Positions 62,728-64,000 of a stretch of 64,000 nucleotides of DNA are shown here, piece by piece (position 1 is the first letter of the stretch; each line of letters opens with the position of its first letter). The notes beneath the pieces are model-generated. The model did not search any database, was not told where the DNA came from, and saw only the letters and a list, made by a program, of their open reading frames with translations. The position numbers and the translations under genes are program-made. The stretch is from assembly GCA_016794345.1 (NCBI GenBank), contig JAEUKE010000270.1:124001-188000 (forward strand). Direction: 5' to 3'. The DNA comes from Myxococcales bacterium (GTDB lineage Bacteria > Myxococcota_A > Polyangia > Polyangiales > Polyangiaceae).

Positions 62728-63150
62728 ATGAAGAAGTCGCGCCTCACCACGAGCCAGCTGATGAGCTCGTCCGTCATCTCGATGCGCGAGAGCGATCTCA
62801 TCTCGCAGGTCGCACGCGAGATGACGCTCGCCGCGGTCCGTCACATGCCGGTCGTCGACGCCCACAATCGTCTGGTCGGGCTCGCGTCGAGCCACGATAT
62901 CGTGGCCGCGCTCGAGCGCGGCGGCGACCCCATGGTCCGATCGATCATGACCAAACAAGTCGTCAGCGTAACGCCCGACACCCCCGCGCACGAAGCCGTC
63001 GCGCTCATGATCGAACGCCGGATCCACGCGCTCCCGGTGCTCGACGAAGGCGATGTGTTGGTCGGCATCATCACCGCGACCGACTTCCTGGTCGTCGCCC
63101 ACCAAGCGCTCACCGGGGCGCCGCTCGACCGCCTGCCGACCGAGATCTGA
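62728..63150 (+). CDS. CBS-domain pair protein
   Basis: 140-aa protein consisting of two tandem CBS domains (LTTSQLMSSSVISMRESD; AAVRHMPVVD; then RSIMTKQVVSVTPDTPAHEA; RRIHALPVLDEGDVLVGIIT). Such Bateman modules bind adenine nucleotides and regulate partners. No partner is fused or adjacent. ATG at 62728 preceded by GGGGGCGGG. It is in its own transcription unit. Confidence 0.88.
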   Translation: MKKSRLTTSQLMSSSVISMRESDLISQVAREMTLAAVRHMPVVDAHNRLVGLASSHDIVAALERGGDPMVRSIMTKQVVSVTPDTPAHEAVALMIERRIHALPVLDEGDVLVGIITATDFLVVAHQALTGAPLDRLPTEI

Positions 63151-63225
63151 GCCGCACGTCGCGGTTGTTACACCCTTGTGACACGTATGACCGAACCACG
63201 GCGGAGTCGTGAAGGATGCAGCCCC

Positions 63226-63263
63226 CCGCGGAGGGGGGGGCTGTCCGCGGAGGGGTGGGCTGT
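63226..63263 (+). repeat. Two tandem copies of a 19-bp G-rich repeat
   Basis: CCGCGGAGGGGGGGGCTGT (63226-63244) is followed directly by CCGCGGAGGGGTGGGCTGT (63245-63263), one mismatch. Runs of G8, G4 and G3 could support a quadruplex. It lies between the CBS gene and the TetR promoter, in the 257-bp gap 63151-63407. Confidence 0.7.
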
Positions 63264-63313
63264 CCATCGGGCAACACCTGAGGCTTTTGCGCTCTGAGCT
63301 GAAAACGAGGAGC

Positions 63314-63350
63314 TTTTTGTTTTTTTAATCAAACGATATAATGTGTTATA
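63314..63350 (+). promoter_or_regulatory. AT-rich promoter with perfect -10 box and overlapping palindrome
   Basis: TATAAT at 63337-63342 is a consensus -10; TTTTTG at 63314-63319, 17 bp upstream, is a weak -35. TATAA-TGTG-TTATA (63337-63350) is a palindrome over the -10, a good position for an autoregulating TetR operator. The island is strikingly AT-rich for this genome. It points to the TetR gene at 63408. Confidence 0.6.
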
Positions 63351-63407
63351 AACTCGAACGCTTAGCTCGTCGTTGACGGCGTCCTGATGAGCTGGGAGAA
63401 CGGGAGC

Positions 63408-64000
63408 ATGGCGAGGCCCGTCAACGCCGATGCTCAGGCGACCCAGACTCGAATCCTGACCACCGCATACGACCTGTTCGCATCTCGTGGGATGGACGGT
63501 GCATCGATCCGCGACATCGCCAAGGGGGCAGGCGTCAGCCTGGCGATGGTTCACCACTACTTCGGGAGCAAGCAGGGGCTCTACGAAGCCTGCATCGGCG
63601 CGATGCTGAAGGAGCTCGGCGGGCTCCGGTCCGAGCTCGAGTCGGACCTCGCCCGCGGCGAGCTCCCGCCGCAGACCGTGCTGGCCGAAGGCATCCGCAG
63701 CGGATTCCGCTACGCGCGCCAGCACCGGACCGCCGTGCGACTGCTCCAGCGCTCGCTCGTGGACACCGGCGAGCTCGACACGAAAGTGCGCGAGGAGAAC
63801 CTCCTGCCGTTCATCGACATGATCGCGGACGTACTCTCTTCGCTGACGGGCCGCCCTGCGCGCATGTTGCGGCTGCCCGTCCAGAGCACGGTGTTTCTCA
63901 TCGTTCGCTTCGCGATCACGAGCGAACGAGAGATCGCCGCGCTGGCCGGCGAGGTTGGGACCGTCACGAAGCCGCGCAAGGACATGTCCGCGCCGCTCAC
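63408..64000 (+). CDS. TetR-family transcriptional regulator, C-terminus off window
   Basis: 197 residues visible, frame open to the right edge. The N-terminal helix-turn-helix is typical: TRILTTAYDLFASRGMDGAS, IRDIAKGAGVSLAMVHHYFGSK, QGLYEACI. The ligand domain after about residue 60 is helical and unassigned. ATG at 63408 was chosen; an in-frame ATG at 63387 adds seven residues. GGGAG about 11 bases upstream may serve as ribosome site. It sits 66 bp downstream of an AT-rich promoter whose -10 carries a palindrome, suggesting autoregulation. Targets are probably to the right, outside the window. Confidence 0.9.
   Translation, partial: MARPVNADAQATQTRILTTAYDLFASRGMDGASIRDIAKGAGVSLAMVHHYFGSKQGLYEACIGAMLKELGGLRSELESDLARGELPPQTVLAEGIRSGFRYARQHRTAVRLLQRSLVDTGELDTKVREENLLPFIDMIADVLSSLTGRPARMLRLPVQSTVFLIVRFAITSEREIAALAGEVGTVTKPRKDMSAPL

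Overview
This 64 kb window is uniformly GC-rich and reads as part of a myxobacterial chromosome, most likely Polyangiales/Sorangiineae-like (inference). The evidence is four Hanks-type Ser/Thr kinases, one in an overlapping operon with a TPR/PEGA-like protein and a glycine-rich lipoprotein; a lipoprotein with a myxobacterial Cys-rich repeat; PilZ proteins; a sterol reductase; a bacteriophytochrome operon; and an NRPS-PKS locus using a TubC-type docking domain. I found no rRNA, tRNA, CRISPR array or insertion sequence. Genes are densely packed, many overlap by 1-17 bp, and no gene-free stretch much exceeds 300 bp.

Layout. 1-9.9 kb: partial ERG4/ERG24-type sterol reductase with an MBL-fold hydrolase, a kinase, PilZ, a Rieske oxygenase, a DJ-1/PfpI protein, a tandem PilZ protein, hemerythrin, a hotdog thioesterase, a VTT-domain membrane protein, a second kinase and a small Cys-pair protein. 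10-15.5 kb: a tightly coupled light-sensing operon on the minus strand (heme oxygenase, bacteriophytochrome kinase, receiver, NtrC-type sigma-54 activator). 15.5-25 kb: MlaE-type permease, PHP phosphoesterase, then a plus-strand operon of M28 peptidase lipoprotein, receiver, kinase-TPR protein and a Fic-like protein with a degraded active-site motif. 24.9-30.7 kb: dTDP-rhamnose genes (rmlA, rmlB, rmlD; rmlC lies at 57.7 kb), a methyltransferase and a lectin-like lipoprotein. 30.7-40.3 kb: kinase/TPR/lipoprotein operon, CAP-domain lipoprotein, alkylsulfatase-like MBL enzyme, an internally deleted histidine kinase, a polysaccharide flippase and a CPBP-family protein lacking its metal ligands.

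40.4-55.9 kb: the most striking locus. A 3776-aa NRPS-PKS, a 1167-aa NRPS and an Sfp-type phosphopantetheinyl transferase follow one another within 15 bp. Domain order is A-PCP-KS-AT-ACP-aminotransferase-C-A-nMT-PCP // TubC dock-C-A-PCP. My reading of the specificity codes is Val-like, Asn-like and Gly. Valine would be extended with a C2 unit and the beta-ketone transaminated, giving a 3,4-diamino-5-methylhexanoyl unit, then N-methyl-Asn and Gly. There is no thioesterase or reductase domain, so release is unexplained.

55.9-64 kb: SGNH hydrolase beside an acyltransferase-3 protein, rmlC, a second SGNH lipoprotein, an APH-fold kinase, a TonB-dependent receptor, a CBS-pair protein, an AT-rich promoter/operator island and a TetR regulator running off the right edge.
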